Assembly: GCF_030272615.1 (NCBI RefSeq)
Contig: NC_081412.1
Coordinates: 669,506,852 to 669,570,851 of the forward strand
DNA length: 64,000 bases
Origin: Cryptomeria japonica
Taxonomy: Eukaryota > Streptophyta > Pinopsida > Cupressales > Cupressaceae
Reading direction: 5' to 3'
Part shown: positions 1-11,414 of the stretch, piece after piece
Layout: the number at the start of each line of letters is the position of its first letter
How positions within the stretch are numbered: the stretch's first letter is position 1
Program-made: the position numbers and the translations under genes
Notes under the pieces: model-generated
Databases searched by the model: none
Seen by the model: the letters and a program-made list of their open reading frames with translations, nothing else
What the model was told of the DNA's origin: nothing

Positions 1-35
1 AAAGACCCTACGACAACCGGTTTAGTCCATTTGAG

Positions 36-269
36 ATGGAAAAGGTAACAAATGTTATTTTCACCATCTGTAATAACTTTGGTTATGTGGCTATGAATTG
101 TAGAAGAGGAAAAGGAAGAGGAAATGTAGGACCTTGGAGATCATCTAGTGTGTCCTATTGTCACTCTAAAAATTTGAGGCACTTAGCAAAATTCTCTAGA
201 TCTAGAAATAGAAAACTGGTCGATTCTTCTAAGGATAAGAAAGGAAAGCAAGAAGTTAATGCTAAATAA
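36..269 (+). pseudogene. Degenerate Gag C-terminus with two decayed zinc knuckles
   Basis: The translation contains two stretches shaped like retroviral CCHC zinc knuckles. The first, ICNNFGYVAMNC, keeps two cysteines, the glycine and the spacing, but the first Cys is lost and the His is Tyr. The second, YCHSKNLRHLAKFSRS, keeps Cys and His but has lost the last Cys. A basic tail follows (KLVDSSKDKKGKQ). In functional Gag these motifs bind genomic RNA; neither is likely to hold zinc here. The reading frame is open at the left window edge, so the N-terminal capsid part is outside. The family call rests only on knuckle shape and on the LTR downstream. Confidence 0.5.
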
Positions 270-825
270 ACCAAAGAGGAAATGAATCAGATTTGGAAGA
301 AGAAAAGTGATGACTCACTTGGAGAAGAAACTATTCCTTCACCCAGTAAAGAGAACCTTGCACCGGTGACTTAAGCCTTTTTAATATGGCTAAGGGGAGC
401 TTAACGGTCAAATTATCTTTGGACCCCTTGAGAAAAATGAGCAGTAAAAGAATTTTGAAGCATGAAATTTTGGTAACTTTTTGTCAATATGTTATCAACC
501 AGTTTTATCCTTGAAGCGGTGAAATTAGGGTTTGTAACTCTAACGGGTGAGCATTTAATGTATTAGGTAAAAAGGATAAAAGCAAGTTTTACTTTGTCAT
601 TTTTACACTAACACATTTGAGAAAGAAATTGGAGCTCTTGCTGAGCTGAGAAAGATTATTTGCTATCAATTGCTGAATTGCTTTGTGATTTGTGTAATCA
701 AGCTAAATTGAAGGTTGCAGAAACTCGAATCGGTGTGCACTTGGCATTTCAACTAGTAAATAGGGCAGCATGCACCGAACAAAGTATTTCTTTGAACATC
801 CTACTTCGAATCCTATTCATTTGGA

Positions 826-3786
826 ATGGAATCATCTTCAAAGACCATAGAGAGGTTAATGTTTACTTCTGAGCTTATGGAAGCCATAGAGGTAGAACAA
901 ATTGTGTCGTATAATGCATTGTCACAACTTCCAAGTGGAGTTTTGGTCAAAGGTGATTTATCTAGCTATATTGACTGTAAGATAGAAGATCTAGGATCTC
1001 TATACATTTATACTTAGTTGAAATCACTTTGTGAAGAGAACAAAAAGATTGAAACAAAGTATGCTAGGGTTTTAAAAAAGGGCTTTCATAATGCTTCTTA
1101 CTTTCTTGAATATTTCGAGGAAGAACATATCAGAATCATTTTGAGTCAAGTTCATGGAGAGGACATGTATTTAGAGAGAACTCACACAATAACTAAGGAA
1201 GCTATTCAGGCTGTAACTAGTTATTTCTCAATCAGTGAAGTACCTATTCTAAGATGAATTTCAAAAGATACGGTATTCTCTTTAATTGGTTCTACTTTTG
1301 ATGGGCATGTCTTTTCTATTAACAATATTAAAGACCCTGCAATGAAACTAGAAGCAATGGTGATAGGCTACCGAGTATTTTACTCTAGTAGACTTAATAG
1401 TGTTCCATCTGCAACAATTCATACAACTCACAAAATGATTGTTGATAATAAAAATTATGATCTTTGTGAAGCTATCAGGAGTCAATTGTTTCTAAGTTTG
1501 CAATCTATGAAAAAGGATAATATTCAAAAGTTCAAATATGGTAAGCTATTAGTTGGGTTATTCTTCTATTTCCAAAACTTTCTACCAGAAATTGGAGACA
1601 TTGAATGGTCAACAGACCTACTAGTCTCTGCACAAATCAAGAACAACATTAAGGCTATAAAGAATACTTTCCCTACAACCATGAATAAGTATTTTAATGA
1701 ATTTTAGAAAAATATAATCATGAGAATGAGATTACCAGAAGATGTGGTAAGGCACTTTGCAAAAGACATAGTCTTTACTACTACCACTGACTTTTGCTTG
1801 ATGCAAGAAATTTATCCAAGAGAAGAAGAGATGGAAGACATGAGTTATGAGGTGAACTATGATCTACTGGTTGGTTATGCTAATACCTTATTAGCATCAC
1901 CTAAAGACAAAAAGAAGGCAAAATTGGACATTGTGGCAGTCCAAGTTGCACCAGCAAAAACTAGTGCGACTCTTGTTACTAATGTGAAAGGAAGGAAAAA
2001 TAAGTCTGATGAAGCACCTCTAGTGATAAAGACTACAAGGGTGACTTAGAGTATCCAATCCAAGAATGAACTGACACCTAAATTATATACAAAGAAGGAG
2101 AATGCACCAAAGAAGAGAAATCGAATAGGTTTGACAATGTCAAAGAGCATTTTGATTCCTTCACTGAAAATGAGAAAGAGCAAGTCATTCAATAGGTAAT
2201 CACTTATTTGTGTCATTATAGTAGATATCCACATGAACTAGAAAAGGATATCTCAAATTATTTTTACAATATTCTTTTGGATAAATGGGAGGAAGCTATA
2301 AAATTAGAAAAAGAAATCATTGATGAGATATTTGTACAATATTTTTCTGAACTTTCTAAAGATGATATTAGTGCCTTAGTCGCTCGATACAAATCTTAGT
2401 TTATATTCAAAGAAAGAAGACTGAAGTTACTCAGTGGAAAGAAGGCAATTATTGAAATAGAGACCCATCAAATAGCCTATGAAATCAAAAGAATGGAAGA
2501 ACTCATCCTATCCTCTATGAATGAGGATAATGTTGTAGATGATGTTAATCAACCAGAAATGGATGAAGAAGAGATTATTCAAGCTGATTAGGTCTATCCT
2601 ATCAAGAAAAAGGATGACTCCATTATTCATGTTGTTGATGATGTTTAGGACATAATTGATTTATTTGGAGACACCATTGCACCAGATATGGAGCCTCCTA
2701 CAATTACTAATGTATAGGTTACCATAGTTGAGAAACCAACAACTCAACTAAAAGTGGACAATCCACCAGAAAAAACACAACTGGAGAAACCCCAATATCC
2801 ACTAGTCATTCAAGTTACTCACAAGGAGTCTACTGAAATTGTTCTCACACAGTCCTCTAAAAAGGAAACAGAGAAGAATATAGACAAAGCAATCATTAAG
2901 GTTGTGTCCTCTGAACCAGCAAAGAAAAAGAAACTTGATGAGGATGATGATGATTATTTAAGTATTTTAGGATCTATTGATACGAACAACATGAGCACAT
3001 TAGAAATGATGAAGATTGCAAGTGTCATGCAATCTAGAGCACATAAGAAGAGACTACAAAAGCAAAGGGTTGAAGCTGAAACAATTCAGACTATAGTAGA
3101 TATTTTATTTGGTCTGCTACCGAAAACATCAACAACACATCTACCTACACCTATTAACAAACTTGGTCAATTAGTTGTAGATGCATTTGATCAAATCAAG
3201 TCACTAGAAGATGTTGCTCAACTCTATGCTGAAAAGAGTCACAAGAAGAAGTATGAAGAAAAACTGGCAAAGGATATTGATAGTGGAAAAATGACTCTAT
3301 CGCATAATAAAAATCTAATGAGTAAAGCTATTGAAACAAGAGGAAAGTATCTTGCTTCCACCTCTAATGTTTCTTTCTTTTATTCTGATATTTCAAAAAG
3401 GCGTACAGAAATAGAGCAAGAGCTGGAAAGGATATGCAAGGCATATGTCCCACTGTAGGACTCTATATTTTCCTTTAACAAATTTGTAGATACTTTGCAT
3501 AATAGGCAGGATATCTATGATAATTTAAAGGAAAAGAGACTTCGGTCTCTAAAGGCACTCAAGGGTCTACTCAATCACAAGTAGACATACTACAAAGTGC
3601 CTACTTAAATGCAGAAGCTATCCTTGCAACTCCTAAAATCTACACACTAGACTCAATGGAAGAATTCCATTCACAGCTAATGTCTATGTTTCAGTATATT
3701 GAGAACGTGTTGGAGTCATGGACCAATGATTTGTCATAGTTGAAGAAGAGCTACAATGTTATTTTCATGAGAATTGCTTATGCCTA
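826..3786 (+). pseudogene. Long broken ORF of unknown function inside an LTR element
   Basis: A coding-like frame starts at an ATG at 826 (MESSSKTIERLMF) and continues in one frame to about 2049. It then shifts frame near 2130 and runs on to about 3786. In-frame stops occur near 1015, 1255, 1705, 2047, 2397, 2589, 2646, 2715 and 3456. The restored product would be roughly 980 residues. It has an alpha/beta-looking N-terminal half, an acidic/basic middle (KKKKLDEDDDDY near 2929-2965) and a helical C-terminal third rich in Lys and Glu. No protease, RT, integrase or envelope signature is visible and I do not recognise the family. Its length and single orientation inside an LTR element suggest an element-encoded protein or a captured gene. 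Confidence 0.55.
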
Positions 3787-4030
3787 AAATTTGATTCAAG
3801 TTTTTCAATTATTATTGTATATGCTAAACACTTTGATACAAATTTTCTATATATGTATATATATATATATTTTGCTTTTTCAATTTGGCATTATGGTCAT
3901 AGGGGGATTGTTTTTGAAAATTTTGCATAATTGTATGCATTAAGGGGGAGCATGAGTATATGTGTAAATTTGTTGTGTATGCACACTTAGCAGTATTACT
4001 GTAAAATTTTCTAAGTGTTGCCATCAATGC

Positions 4031-4043
4031 CAAAGGGGGAGAT
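4031..4043 (+). other. Polypurine tract
   Basis: CAAAGGGGGAGAT lies immediately 5' of the TGTTAGC start of the LTR. This is the usual plus-strand primer position in copia-like elements, and the same AAAGGGGAGAT motif precedes the 3' LTR of the element ending at 61936. A second purine run (AAGGGGGAG) occurs near 3941. Confidence 0.8.
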
Positions 4044-5162
4044 TGTTAGCTTGATGGTGATTGTAATGTATTTATCATATGTTGTCATTGATGAAACACT
4101 CACACACACATATGATTATATTGTCTACAAGTATAACTTCAAGTTGTTTATACTACAACCGGTATGCTAGATGTTATACTAAGAGGTTTATCTCTAATCG
4201 GTACTTTGTGTCAACCGGTATGTGCATAAGAGACAACCTGTGATTATACTTAGTAGGCATCAAGATGAAGATCAATATGGAGATCAAGTGGAGATTCAAG
4301 GATCATGGTTCATATGTTTTACTCAAACTGGTATTTGATTGTTCCAACTAGTATTTGGTAATTTTGTGATGAGTTACCACATATCGTGATGAGTTACTAG
4401 CACTGACTACTTGGCGGTAATTTTTGTGATGAGTTATGATCACTTGTCAAGATACACTACACCTAGGAAATTGTGTTATGATTTCTTAAGGCCGACATGA
4501 AATCATAAGGTCTATATATTAAGATCGCAATGAATTATTTTATATAAGTGAAAGTGTTATGTTGTGTGCGAAAGGAAAAGAGTTAAGTTGTAGATTATGC
4601 AGAAGAGTAGTGTTGAATATGTTTAGAAGGGTCTGATCAATCAAGTATTGTGCTACTAAGAACATATCAAACCAATCCTGTTGTTTTCTAACAATTATAG
4701 TAGAATCAAATCTCCTAACCAGGTAAGCTCTAACAAGCTTCACTGTATAAAACCTCTAACTTGGTGATCCATTAGTTTGGATTTATAAATCCTCCACTGA
4801 GGTTACTCCTAACACGGTACTACCTTTAATAGGGTATAAGCTTCTAATCAAGCTCTGGGATCTCTAACAAGATTCGCTCCTAGTAGAGCACTTTGTAGAC
4901 CTTAACCGGTCAGTTATCTATTACTGTAGATGGTTAACTTGTGAGTTCCATCTCACCATGGTTTTTACCTATTTGGGTTTTCCATGTACAAGAACTTGTG
5001 TTATGGTGGATTCTTTACTTTTTGTGGATATTGTTATATCATTTTGGATTGCATGCATTGTGTTTAAAATCTTTGTTAAGTTCATCTACCGATTAGTGTT
5101 TGAAGTAGTTTTATTTTTGGTGTCACTAATTCACCCCCCCTTAGTTCTTTTCAAGTTCATCA
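4044..5162 (+). repeat. 3' LTR of the element at the left edge
   Basis: The LTR begins TGTTAGCTTGATGG right after the polypurine tract. It ends near TTCATCA, just past the CACCCCCCC run that sits close to the 3' end of every copia-like LTR in this window. About 1.1 kb long. A TATATATTAAG stretch near 4513-4523 is a possible TATA element. The right boundary is placed by analogy with the solo LTR ending at 10614 and may be off by a few bases. Confidence 0.7.
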
Positions 5163-5261
5163 AATAGATGATATAATATTGATGTAAGTTGATGTTGAAT
5201 CAAAGCTCTACATGTTACTCTTAATTGTATAAACTAATTATTTTTTTTCTTCTAATTTTAA

Positions 5262-5373
5262 GGTGGTTTAGCCTAGTTGGGAATTTGATGGAGTAATCAA
5301 CTTGGTCACTATTATTGTAACCTGACTTTGTGCTCTAATTTTATTTTGGTAATTTATCTTCAAAAAAAAAAAA
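5262..5373 (+). mobile_element. Candidate tRNA-derived SINE with A tail
   Basis: GGTGGTTTAGCCTAGTTGG contains a match to the RNA polymerase III A box (TAGCCTAGTTGG, 5269-5280) near the 5' end of a roughly 110-bp unit that ends in 12 consecutive A. No convincing B box is visible, and flanking duplications are weak (TTCTAA before, ATTCTA after). It could equally be chance. Confidence 0.3.
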
Positions 5374-6589
5374 TATTCTACATAGCAAACACACTATACT
5401 CACATACACTCTTATACAAACCTTGACATGTGTCTTGATTTAGGATAACCTAGTGTAGCACAAGCCAAATAGGCATAGACACAAGATTAGGGAGCTAGCA
5501 TTTGTTTCTACCCTCATTTCATCACTTATCATCAACCAACTCAACACCATCAATGACTAATTTGATGTGTAAAGATTCAACAAATTGCTACAAATTTCAT
5601 TGATTAAAGGTAACATAGGTGACAACCACCCTAACTTCCACAACAAAAGTCTTAGACATAAGATTCCTACCTTTTGACCTTTTCAAGTTTGATCTTGCAA
5701 GATTTAAAAATTCATATGTGCTAGTTTTTTTATCATATAAGAATCACATATATGATTTTATCCTTAGGCTAGATAATGGGCATGGTCCAAATTTTAGTTG
5801 TTTAAATTCATATTTTTTTCAAGGTTGACGATTCCTAGATCTAATTGTTATCCATTGTTATGATGTAAATTTTTTTGAATTGTGTATCTAAGGTTGTGTA
5901 CTTAAAGGCATCATGCTAAGATTCTTTCACATAAGATAAGAAAGATTCAAACATGGTTTAGAAATCACAAAGTACCAAAAGAACATGAATGTTTCTTCTC
6001 TCATTTTTGATAGTTGATATGTGGGTCTTTACACTATCATCATAATTAATGTTAGAGAGTGTTGTGAAGAAGAATGGCCATGAAAGGAGTGACTTTCCTA
6101 AGTGCTTGAGACTATCACAAAAAGTGAGTGTTGCAACAGTGAATCTTCCTTTAACCTTTGGGTGGTTGGGAGGGTAAAGACCCATGGTGGTATATGTTGA
6201 GTGGTTGGGAGGGTAAAGACCCACATATCAACTATCTACTTTAACATTGTAGGATGGTGTCCACCTACTTTAAAACCTCATGGGCACTCTCCATCTGATA
6301 CTAACATATACATAACATGTGCCTCTCATATAACCCTATGTTGGCTAGGCCCCACCATAATTAGAAGATCCTAACTACTAAAAACACTAGATTCTCCCCT
6401 AAAAGGTTGTTGAGTCATAGAAGGCCTAGCTTGATAGACCTATAGTCTCTCATACCTAAAATATCCTTATATCAATGATGGTCACATGTGACTATCCTAT
6501 GGCCCCTACTATGTTGTAGACCTTTGTCCATAATATTGATACTATTGGGTTTTTCTTTGAAATCCTATAGTAAATCTAAATTCTCCTTT
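5374..6589. other. No gene seen; short direct duplication at 6162-6224
   Basis: AT-rich sequence without a sustained reading frame. The only local structure is a direct repeat of about 25 bases containing GGTTGGGAGGGTAAAGACCC (near 6165 and 6203). The whole stretch is probably old transposon debris. Confidence 0.4.
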
Positions 6590-7160
6590 GAAGGATGGGG
6601 AGGCCTATGGACACTTTAGTCCCTTGATCAAGGTTAGAAACTTCTCTCGTGCCTCTTGTGTCCTCCCATGTACCTCCTTTTCCATTACAAACTTTTCTAT
6701 AGCAAGCCTAAAGTCATTTGGATTGGCCATGTGTAGGAAAATAGAAATTTTGGGCTGTCCACCCCTAATGGAATAATTGACAAGTAACTTGTCTTGAATG
6801 TAATCTACAAACTACAAGAACTCCAAAAACTTACTCTCATGTTGAGCCACTAAAAAACCTCATTATGGAAATTGTGATACTCATCTATGCATCTCTGTCA
6901 AAAATATTTTGAAATAGAACACACTTTGAAGCACTCCAAAATGGTATCCCATGATAGGGTTTCCAATGTGAGTTGGTACATTTTATCCTCCCAGTACCAC
7001 AAGGTGGAAGCAAGTCCTCTCAAAAATTGCATTGCAAATTATGCCTTTAGGTTGCTTACATATAGATGCAACCCAAAGCATAAGTCCAAGCTAAGTAACC
7101 AAGACTTAGCCTCAACCCCATTTGTGGATCTTAAAAATGTAGAGTATTGGAGATGAAGAA
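6590..7160 (-). pseudogene. Ty3/gypsy-like gag relic, minus strand
   Basis: The reverse complement reads as a decayed capsid-type Gag. It includes LRGLASTLWYWEDKMYQLT, then LETLSWDTILECFKVC, then IDEYHNFHNEVF, and after one frame change FVDYIQDKLLVNYSIRGGQP and MANPNDFRLAIEKFV. The order (a short motif with Trp pairs, then helical segments with basic and acidic runs) is typical of plant Retrotrans_gag domains. At least three stops and one frameshift are present. No linked pol or LTR can be identified on this strand, so the element is a fragment. Confidence 0.5.
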
Positions 7161-7559
7161 ACTCTCGAATATGATTCTCTGACTCATGATATGTGCTTTC
7201 TATAGTCCATACCTCTTGTATTTATGCATGATGAGGATAGGTAATGTGTATTGATCAATATTCTATCTCCTCTATGTGTATTTCCAAAATTCAAGGTGAA
7301 CTCCTAATAAGCTCCTAGGATGCAAGTATATGCTCCTTTACTACAAGTGGATCCTCATGAGGTGTCTTTGTTGTGGGTGAAAACCTATCCTATATTAGAC
7401 CTATCAAATTATGTAAGTCTTGTAAGATTTGAGGTCCATACTCTGGATACTCATCTTGGTGAAAACTCTCAAAGTGATATGACTCTTCTTGTCCCTCATG
7501 TGAATGTTCTCCTCTTGAAGTACTATGGCATGGATGACCCTTCCTTCCATTTCCTACAC

Positions 7560-8587
7560 CCTATTTTCTAACCCACACCTCATAACCTTTACCTCACTTC
7601 CTATCATTATTACCTTCCATCTACCTTTCATATCCCCTCTCTTAACCTCCTTTAGTTTCCTACATCCTATCCTGAACCTTAACCTCATACACATTTAATT
7701 TTACTTCACCTACCTAACCCTATTCCATCCTTCACATCCTTTTACCTCCCCCCCTTCACTTTCCTACCTTCCAAACCCATAACATATCCTAACTTACTCT
7801 TTAACCATTGCATCCTTCATCAGTTACCTCCCTATCTTATCCTAACCCACACCTCGTAACCTTATACCTCTTAGCTTCCATTTTATACCACCATCCTATC
7901 ATGGTACACTTATCCTCCCTTCCAAAACACCAACAAAAAATGGTACTCGATCACTACAAAGTGGTCTCACGGTCCTACAGTAGGGAGTTTCTATCATAGC
8001 TATATATACCAACATCCATACCCAAGGTTAGCTCCTCAGCTAGAGCCTACATTTAGGCCACTTCCAACAGATGTTGGATACAAGAGTGGCACAATGTGTG
8101 GTTATTCCCTATTTGATCACGCAGGTCTAGGTCATCCCGCTCCTTAATTAGGGTCTACCCTAAGAGGTTATGCCTATAAAGAGGATAATTTATCATTTAA
8201 TTTGATCAACCATCCAATTCAATCTTATATATTTCTCTTTTTCTACCAGACAATGAATATGAGCTAGGGAAAACAAAATTATGAGTAGTAAAATTCATTA
8301 TAAGAAGGATACAACTTGACCATCAAACAAGAAAAATGCAACCTCCTATGTAAAGTTGAAATAATTTCATCACAACATCAAGCAAATTTGACACAATGTC
8401 ACAAACATAACAATTTTTTCTTCAAAAAAACATCCTGTGAATGAATTGGTTGATTACCCTACCTTTTTTCTTCAACCAGATCTTGGCGACACCCAAATCT
8501 AGAATTGTTTCCCTCCTTGTAATGCCCATTTTTTTGTGATGGTAGAGGTCAACGAGACGAAGAGGTAGGATTAATATTTATCAAATG
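7560..8587. other. Pyrimidine-rich debris, no gene seen
   Basis: From 7560 to about 7910 the plus strand is dominated by repeated CCTxxC and TACCTC words with few G. This low-complexity pattern gives open but meaningless frames. 7910-8587 is ordinary AT-rich sequence without motifs I can name. Confidence 0.4.
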
Positions 8588-8829
8588 ACTTGGTCTTTTT
8601 TTTTTTTTTAAGTAATGCCTATGCTCATCGAAATTTTGACAAATGCAGGCACTTTTTCTTAAAAAAGACAAATTTCATTTCCAATTCCTTCTTTGTTGAA
8701 ACCAAATGTTGAATTGTCATCGGAATTCCGATGAATGCCGGAATTTTTTCAAAAAAAAATCAAATTTGGTCACAATATGCCTTCTCCGTCAGAAACCTCC
8801 ATTGGAATTTTAGGCCAAATGTATTAGTG
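8588..8829 (+). mobile_element. Orphan right terminus of a CACTA-type transposon
   Basis: This 240-bp block matches the right terminus of the large CACTA element (48288-48510) almost throughout. Both share a T-run after CTTGGTC, the phrase CATTTCCAATTCCTTCT, the inverted motif TCGGAATTCCGATGAATGC, and the final GGCCAAATGTATTAGTG. The last bases are the inverted form of CACTA. No partner beginning CACTA...ACATTTGG is found to the left, so the element is truncated or its left half has decayed. Confidence 0.75.
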
Positions 8830-9137
8830 CCAAGTCAACCCTTTATCACATCATAATCCAAGTCATGTCCTAACCATATCCAACTCATATCCAAGTAATG
8901 TCCTAGTTTTTCCTAGCCATATCCTAGTTGAAATTTTGAACCAACCTTGATCAAGTCCAAGTTACAATTAAGTCCAAATTTGTTAGCATAAGCCCAAGTT
9001 ATACAAAAATCCTAAGAAGTCAATCCATCATCCAATCAAGAAGAAGAAGCTCACACAAGCACAACTCATTAGACACCAAAATTTTTGGTATACAAACCAT
9101 AAACTCTTGCTTAAACATAGGACCCTTTTGCACCAAT
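8830..9137. other. Non-genic sequence with CCAAGT/CATATCC words
   Basis: Repetitive words such as CCAAGTCATGTCCTA and ATATCCAA recur several times. I see no frame or motif. It is probably continuous with 10615-11414 across the solo LTR and may belong to the 5' LTR or leader of the gypsy element downstream. Confidence 0.3.
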
Positions 9138-10614
9138 TGTTGGCATTTTTATACTAAGTTGTCATTGATGTCAATTGGCATGATGGAGATCCACATAAGG
9201 GTGAGCATAAATAATGAAGGTCTACAAGTAAAGTACAAACTAGTCTGAAAGGAGGTTGCTTGTTTATGATGAAGAGGTAGAATGTTACAAGCTGTCTCAC
9301 ATCACTGGAGGTGAAGATGTGCAACTGATACAAGATGTTTTACCGGTTAATAGAAGAATAATGCTCTACTGGAAAAGGGTTTTACCAGTATGTGTCTTCT
9401 GGACCAACTGTATGTTGGTAGGCCATGTCTTCATTAGTGTGATGCCATATGGAGATAAGGTGGAAAGTGGGTTGTGGTTGATGAAGCCTCATCGACAGGA
9501 TTGATGAAATAGATAATGGTCATTAATGAAGGAACCAAAAATCAAGGGAGTGCATCAGACTGATTGTGGCTTGAGGAAGAAGGAATGATAGAGGAAGATT
9601 AGGGGAGTAGTTGGTGCTTGGATCAAAGCAAGAAGATCGGATTGAAAGAATACCTCGAGAAGGAAACAAGAGAGGCATTAATAGCGGTTTGACAGTTGTA
9701 GGTTGAAATAATGTATCATATTTTCTTTCTTATTTGGAAAACCTCTTTTAGAAGGCATGAAAATGGTGGAGATGAAGAGATGGATATCAAGAAAGATCGT
9801 ATCATACAAGATCTGATAGAATTTGGTTTGCCTTGTAGATGGTGAGGAAACCCTAACTGTCAAAATTTTGAATTGCATTTTGGTAGGAAATCACCTAATA
9901 AGAGATGTGAGCTCCAGATAGAAAGGTGTTGATGTTGTGAAGATTGAGAGGATAAAAGAGGAAAGAGTGAGCAAGGAGAAAAACTTATGAAGGCAATCTA
10001 AGCAAGTTCTAGTGCGAGAAAGCAAGAAGACCGGTGAGAGGATTCTACCGGTAGTATCATAGTTAGACAGTTGAATCTAACTGGCAAGGTGAGGTAGAGA
10101 AGGCAACATCCTAGTGTGATATAGTGAGTTGAGAGACTATGTGTGAAAGGGAGAGAAAGATAGCAGAGAGTTATATGATTCAAGAGTAGAAAAATTCATT
10201 TGCAATAAGAAGCTGTAATTGTATTCGAATAGTATTTCAATATACATCACCTAGTTAAAGCTAGGTGCAGGGGTTGGTGATCCTTGGGTTGGTCCCTAAA
10301 AGAGAAGGGGTTGGTGCTCCTTGGGTTGGTGCCCAGAATATTTATAAGTTGGTAGTTTACCTATGAGGCTGGATTGGAGTAGTAGTCTCTAGCAGCTCTT
10401 CTCACCAAGGTTTTTCTCATATCAGGTTTTCCTCGAAAATCTGGTGTTGTGAATCTCTTGAGTGTGCATGATCTCTTTGTTTTCTCTCTTACATTACCGG
10501 TATGAGTGTTTAGTGGTTAATTAAATAGTATATTATTGTGAGATTAGATTGGAAAATAGTTAAAGTTAAGAACCACTGATTCACCCCCCTCTCAGTGGTA
10601 CTCTATGTTCATCA
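9138..10614 (+). mobile_element. Solo copia-type LTR
   Basis: It starts TGTTGGCATTTTTATAC, followed by the TTGTCATTGATGTCAA phrase that copia LTRs here share near their 5' end. It ends with GATTCACCCCCCTCTCAG then GTTCATCA. No polypurine tract precedes it and no primer site follows. The flanking five bases are CCAAT (9133-9137) and CTAAT (10615-10619), a target duplication with one change. Length is 1477 bp. A solo LTR left by LTR-LTR recombination is the simplest reading. Confidence 0.75.
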
Positions 10615-11414
10615 CTAATATCATGATTATATCCATGGTCATAGCAATGAGTTTGATGCAAGTGATGAACTAAGAGTTTGAGATCTACACCAAGGATCCA
10701 TCTTGTCTTTCAATACTAACTATTGTCAAAATCAAGGTGATCACATCCTTCATACAATTTGCCATCTGAACCTATCACTTATTGAGCCTTTTCCATTCCA
10801 AGGGTAATCTAGTCATCTAATTCTTCTAATCATCACTATCACCCTTCTTTGATATTTCATCATCAACCTTTTCTAAGGAATTAACACATTGATCAATCTT
10901 TAATCAGTCATCTTAATCCATCATCCTTCAATAAAATCAACCTCACGCTAAGGTTTTATACCTTATGAAGCTCTATTTAGACCTAATCTTTAATCAATTA
11001 ATTATTTGGACTTTTTACTTGGGGAAGAATTCCCTGTCAAGTACCTTTACCTCATCCTTTGAGTCGATCAAGAATCTTATCCTGCATATTTTATTTTTCT
11101 TGGGATTATCAGTCAATCCTTAGTAGAAGAGAGACTTTGATCATTATCCTTAGGTCTAAATTTTACCCAACTTAGTGGATACCTTGTTTGTGGTTTTCAT
11201 CAACATCCCCCAACTAAAATCCTCATCCAAGGACCAAGGTGAAATCTTAATCAAACTCGTGTCCTAATCTAAGGACCCCATCAATCAATCAATCTAATTT
11301 CATCAAATCCAAAATCCAAATTTTTTGCTGAGTGCTTTCATCGAGACTTTTTCTTCCAATAAATATTTATAAAGTTATTCTTGTATGGTCACAACTTGAT
11401 CCCAAAAGAAAAAG
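10615..11414 (+). other. Probable leader or 5' LTR remnant of the gypsy element
   Basis: AT- and CAATC-rich sequence without ORFs, lying directly upstream of the gypsy gag. A 5' LTR would be expected here, but no clear TG...CA boundary or tRNA primer site is recognisable. Confidence 0.3.

Larger units (their letters stand above)
1..5162 (+). mobile_element. LTR retrotransposon, 3' part, no pol visible (non-autonomous type)
   Basis: The internal region (1-4043) ends in a polypurine tract and an LTR (4044-5162), so this is the 3' portion of a plus-strand element whose 5' LTR lies left of the window. It holds a broken zinc-knuckle Gag tail and a long broken ORF of unknown function. I find no protease, integrase, reverse transcriptase or RNase H motif in 4 kb. 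That fits a large non-autonomous retrotransposon (LARD or TR-GAG style), though pol could lie upstream of the window. The stretch 270-825 between the two ORFs is AT-rich and shows nothing I can name. Confidence 0.75.

Noticed and set aside
4958-5167. Small hydrophobic frame in the LTR at 4044-5162
   Set aside because: It sits across the conserved C-run at the LTR end and has no counterpart in the other LTRs.
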